Notes under the pieces: model-generated
Seen by the model: only the letters and a program-made list of their open reading frames with translations
Databases searched by the model: none
Told to the model about the DNA's origin: nothing
Part shown: one piece after another, positions 57,485-60,383 of the stretch
Position numbering within the stretch: position 1 is the stretch's first letter
Layout: the number at the start of each line of letters is the position of its first letter
Made by a program: the position numbers and the translations under genes
From: Gilliamella sp. Pas-s25
GTDB lineage: Bacteria; Pseudomonadota; Gammaproteobacteria; Enterobacterales; Orbaceae
Direction of reading: 5' to 3'
Assembly (NCBI RefSeq): GCF_009795885.1
Contig: NZ_WTEV01000018.1
Location: 1 to 60,383 of the forward strand
DNA: 60,383 nucleotides

Positions 57485-60383
57485 ATGGACAATAATAAAA
57501 ATAAATTTTTCAGTGAGGTTAACAATGCACTCCCGCCATTATACGTAGGCGCAGAAGGGACACCAAATGCACAGGACCAATTTGCCCGCTTATCAATTAT
57601 TGATTTTCTTGCTGCAAAAGATGAAGACCCACAATTTTATATTAAAAGAGCCAATATTTTATTAACTGAATTAAAAACTTGTTTATCTACATTTTCAAAG
57701 GAAACACAAGACGAATATAAAGCAAGGATGAATCGATGGGGCGCATCGAATGTTATTCCTTATATTGATATTAAAGAAAAATTATTGAGCAATAAACGCT
57801 CAACACAAGTTGTTAATATCAATAAGCCCTATTGTGCCAAATGTGCGAATAAAGGAAAAGTCAAAATCAGTTATAATATGGAGGGACTTAACAACGAAAA
57901 AGTCATTTTAAGTCAAGTTAAAATTCAATTAATCCCTTATCAAACCAAATATTTTGCTCCCTCTGCTACCATGGTCAATGTACCGCCGGCTAAAATAGAA
58001 GAGAATATCCGCCTTTCTGAAGCTGAAAAACAAGAGTATATCATTACACTTGATGAAAACGGTGAAGCAGAGCTGGACTGGTCAGACGAAAAATTTGCCA
58101 AATATTCAGAATATCATATCGTGGTATTGCCCGTCGAAAAAGGCGATGTCGACAACTGGTTACAAGCTTATCAAATGATTATCGATGAGTTACATCAAAA
58201 TTTACAAAAGAACTGGACCAATGAAATATTGCCAGAATGGGAATCCTATTCTAAATTAGAGATTGCAGAACAATATCAGTTATTATCTCAATGGTGGAAT
58301 GTCGGGCTGGTAACGGGTGTTGATGAAGAATTAGAAAAATATAAAAAAGCGCTAGAAAAGTTTGAAGAGTGGGATTTCCGTGGTTGGCTTGATGAGTCAT
58401 TTAAAGACCGAGTGATAAGTGATGAACTCACTCTAACCCTGTTACAAGATGAAGTTCGGTTTTATATCGCCGCTTATTATGCTCAAAGCTGGATGGCAAT
58501 GCTTCCTCCTCATTATAAAATGGTATTTTCAGGTAAAGTGTATTCAGCCATGATGATGTCGATAATTGAATGGGTTGCCGAATTCATTGTTGAAGCATTG
58601 ATTTCTAAAGGTCTTATTGCAGCATTAAGCAAATCAGTTAGTGCTATAAATGGTGGTAGCCGATTTATTAACTCAATGACCAAAATGGGCGATGGCTTAA
58701 AGCAAGGTATGAAAGCAATCAAACCCAATATGGCTATCTTGGGGGGGAATGGTATTAATGCGGTTAAGCATATCAAATCAGCAAGTCAACATATTCAATT
58801 ATCCTCACGTTTGAAGCCATGGATACAAATAGTTGAGAAAAAAATTGCCAATATAAAATCAAAATTGCCTCAGCTTGCTAATAAAAAAGGAACTACTCGC
58901 AATGCGCCTGTCAGTGCCGACCCGATATCGATGGTAACGGGAGAAGAGCAACTCACCCTTCATGATGGTGAATTTAAAGGTTTATTGCCTTTTATCTGGC
59001 AGCGCTGTTACCGAAGCAGTGCCGTTGAGCATAATATTGGGCTAGGCTATGGATGGAGCCACTCTCTGGCGCATTACTTACTGTTTGAAGGCGAAGAGGT
59101 TATCTGGCTAGATGATGAAAATTTATTCACCACTTTCCCTCTACCCACACAAAAAGCGCCCATTGTTGTTAATCCAGTGGCTGAATCGGCTATTTATTTA
59201 GGCAACACGCCTGATGAATACATCCTGTCTAAAGGTCACAGTCTGGTACAATATCACTTTAAACGGATTGAACAGACAGCCTATTTAAGCGCCATTACAG
59301 ACAAGTATGGTCATCGGCTGAATGTCGTTTATGACAGTAATCAGCGCCTAATAGCCCTGCAACCTCAGGAAGATAAATCACGGCGGTTAGCTTTTGATTA
59401 TCGTGATAAACAATCGATACTTATCGATACAGTCGCTATTCAGACTTTAGTTGCAGGGGAATGGCAAACGCTGCAAACCCTAATGCACTATCACTATAAT
59501 GAGCATCATCAACTCATTGGTGCGACCAACGTAGCTGGTCAAACCGAATCTTATGAATATGACGCATTAAATGTTATTCAAAAACGAACAATGGCCGGTG
59601 GTGCTGAATTTAACTGGACTTGGGAGGGCGAAGGTCAAGATGCGCGTTGTTTACGTCAATGGGGTAACTTTGGACAGTTAGATGAAAGTTACACTTGGCA
59701 AGATGAAAACGTGATTGTCACCATGGCGGATGGCAGTCAAAAATCCTACTCACATAAAGACGGCTTACTACAATCAGAAACCGATGCCAATGGGGCAACA
59801 AAAACCTATCAGTATAATGAAGAGGGACTTAAAACCGTTGAGATTGATGCTTTAGGTAATCAAACCCGCTATGAATATACGGTTAATGCAGAGTTAAAAA
59901 CCATTATTTACCCAGATGATAGTTATGAAGATTATACTTGGCAACATGGACGAATTATTCGTATTGAAAAAAATGGCCTGATATGGCAATTACGTTATAA
60001 CCATCACAATGATATTATTGAGGTCGAAACACCCGACGGTTTACTCACCCGTCATAGCTATAATGAACATGGACAGCGTTTATCTACGCAATATCCTGAT
60101 GGTAATGAACAACATTTTACTTGGGGAGAAAGGGGCGAATTACAACAGCAGCGCTTTTCTGATGGTCGTTTTACTGAATTTAGTTATGATGCTTTACTTC
60201 GACTCACTAAAGTCAGTAATGAACAACAGGCCGAAACCTATTATACTTATGATGCCTTAGGTCAAATCACTAAAATCACCTATCCGAATAACACCACGCG
60301 GGAATATCGATATAACGCTTATGGCAAAGTGACTTGGTTTAAAGATGAAGCCGGTAAAGTGACTGAATATGACTACGCCTTGC
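57485..60383 (+). CDS. Rhs-family polymorphic toxin, 3' end beyond the window
   Basis: Open from the ATG to the window edge (966 codons, no stop). Residues 1 to about 475 are a unique N-terminal region with four Cys near 120-130, helical stretches and a hydrophobic segment near 352-380; no PAAR motif was seen. At about 479 the DUF6531 start DPISMVTGEEQ begins the Rhs cage, followed by YD repeats (for example YDALNVIQKRTMAG, YDALGQITKI). In known Rhs proteins the variable C-terminal toxin follows a conserved DPxGL cleavage site and an immunity gene comes next; both would lie outside this window. The DUF4123 neighbour points to export by a type VI system. Confidence 0.9.
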   Translation, partial: MDNNKNKFFSEVNNALPPLYVGAEGTPNAQDQFARLSIIDFLAAKDEDPQFYIKRANILLTELKTCLSTFSKETQDEYKARMNRWGASNVIPYIDIKEKLLSNKRSTQVVNINKPYCAKCANKGKVKISYNMEGLNNEKVILSQVKIQLIPYQTKYFAPSATMVNVPPAKIEENIRLSEAEKQEYIITLDENGEAELDWSDEKFAKYSEYHIVVLPVEKGDVDNWLQAYQMIIDELHQNLQKNWTNEILPEWESYSKLEIAEQYQLLSQWWNVGLVTGVDEELEKYKKALEKFEEWDFRGWLDESFKDRVISDELTLTLLQDEVRFYIAAYYAQSWMAMLPPHYKMVFSGKVYSAMMMSIIEWVAEFIVEALISKGLIAALSKSVSAINGGSRFINSMTKMGDGLKQGMKAIKPNMAILGGNGINAVKHIKSASQHIQLSSRLKPWIQIVEKKIANIKSKLPQLANKKGTTRNAPVSADPISMVTGEEQLTLHDGEFKGLLPFIWQRCYRSSAVEHNIGLGYGWSHSLAHYLLFEGEEVIWLDDENLFTTFPLPTQKAPIVVNPVAESAIYLGNTPDEYILSKGHSLVQYHFKRIEQTAYLSAITDKYGHRLNVVYDSNQRLIALQPQEDKSRRLAFDYRDKQSILIDTVAIQTLVAGEWQTLQTLMHYHYNEHHQLIGATNVAGQTESYEYDALNVIQKRTMAGGAEFNWTWEGEGQDARCLRQWGNFGQLDESYTWQDENVIVTMADGSQKSYSHKDGLLQSETDANGATKTYQYNEEGLKTVEIDALGNQTRYEYTVNAELKTIIYPDDSYEDYTWQHGRIIRIEKNGLIWQLRYNHHNDIIEVETPDGLLTRHSYNEHGQRLSTQYPDGNEQHFTWGERGELQQQRFSDGRFTEFSYDALLRLTKVSNEQQAETYYTYDALGQITKITYPNNTTREYRYNAYGKVTWFKDEAGKVTEYDYAL

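Overview
The window is a chromosomal segment of an AT-rich (roughly one-third G+C by eye) gammaproteobacterium. Gene order (rsmC/holD-rimI; lptM-lysA-dapF-DUF484-xerC-yigB-uvrD; rpoZ-spoT-recG; pmbA divergent from darP; usg-truA) and the E. coli-like housekeeping proteins place it near Enterobacterales/Pasteurellales. The low G+C, ascorbate use, two lactate dehydrogenases and secreted proteins would fit an insect-gut member of the Orbaceae (Gilliamella-like). That assignment is inference, not something the sequence proves.

Layout. 1-5.6 kb: a membrane protein of unknown function, rsmC, holD-rimI, a thiamine diphosphokinase, two small exported proteins and cyaY. 5.6-12.9 kb: the minus-strand lptM-lysA-dapF-DUF484-xerC-yigB-uvrD cluster, with a LexA box just before uvrD. 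13.2-20.0 kb: a complete L-ascorbate regulon. The minus-strand operon holds ulaAB (fused IIC-IIB), ulaC, ulaF, ulaD and ulaE, and ulaR-ulaG diverge from it. They share a control region with a perfect CRP site, a good ulaR promoter and two matching 17-bp candidate operators. 20-34.4 kb: recG, spoT, rpoZ, a SulP transporter, pmbA, darP, ppa, a cold-shock gene, gapA and mutS. 34.5-37.5 kb: dld and rlmF.

37.5-41.6 kb is the most unusual part. A 1.6-kb unit is repeated in tandem. Each unit carries a gene for an exported protein with a conserved N-terminal half and a divergent C-terminal half that resembles C-type-lectin-like adhesin tips. In both copies the only well-formed start (ATG with a Shine-Dalgarno sequence) is joined to the gene by three copies of a 7-bp repeat, (AGACACC)3. 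Seven is not a multiple of three, so three copies put the start out of frame, and four copies (or one) put it in frame. This looks like a pair of phase-variable surface proteins, both captured OFF. A degenerate intergenic repeat is shared between this region and the region upstream of mutS.

41.5-53.7 kb: a CbrC-family protein, an exported unknown, an L-lactate dehydrogenase-like gene, an autotransporter, a SitABCD-type metal ABC transporter behind a Fur-like box, dnaB, truA and usg. 53.9-60.4 kb: an exported unknown, a LacI-family regulator and a type VI secretion effector cassette. The cassette is a small hydrophobic ORF coupled to a DUF4123 chaperone, followed by a large Rhs protein that runs off the right end. 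No tRNA, rRNA, CRISPR array or intact insertion sequence was recognised.
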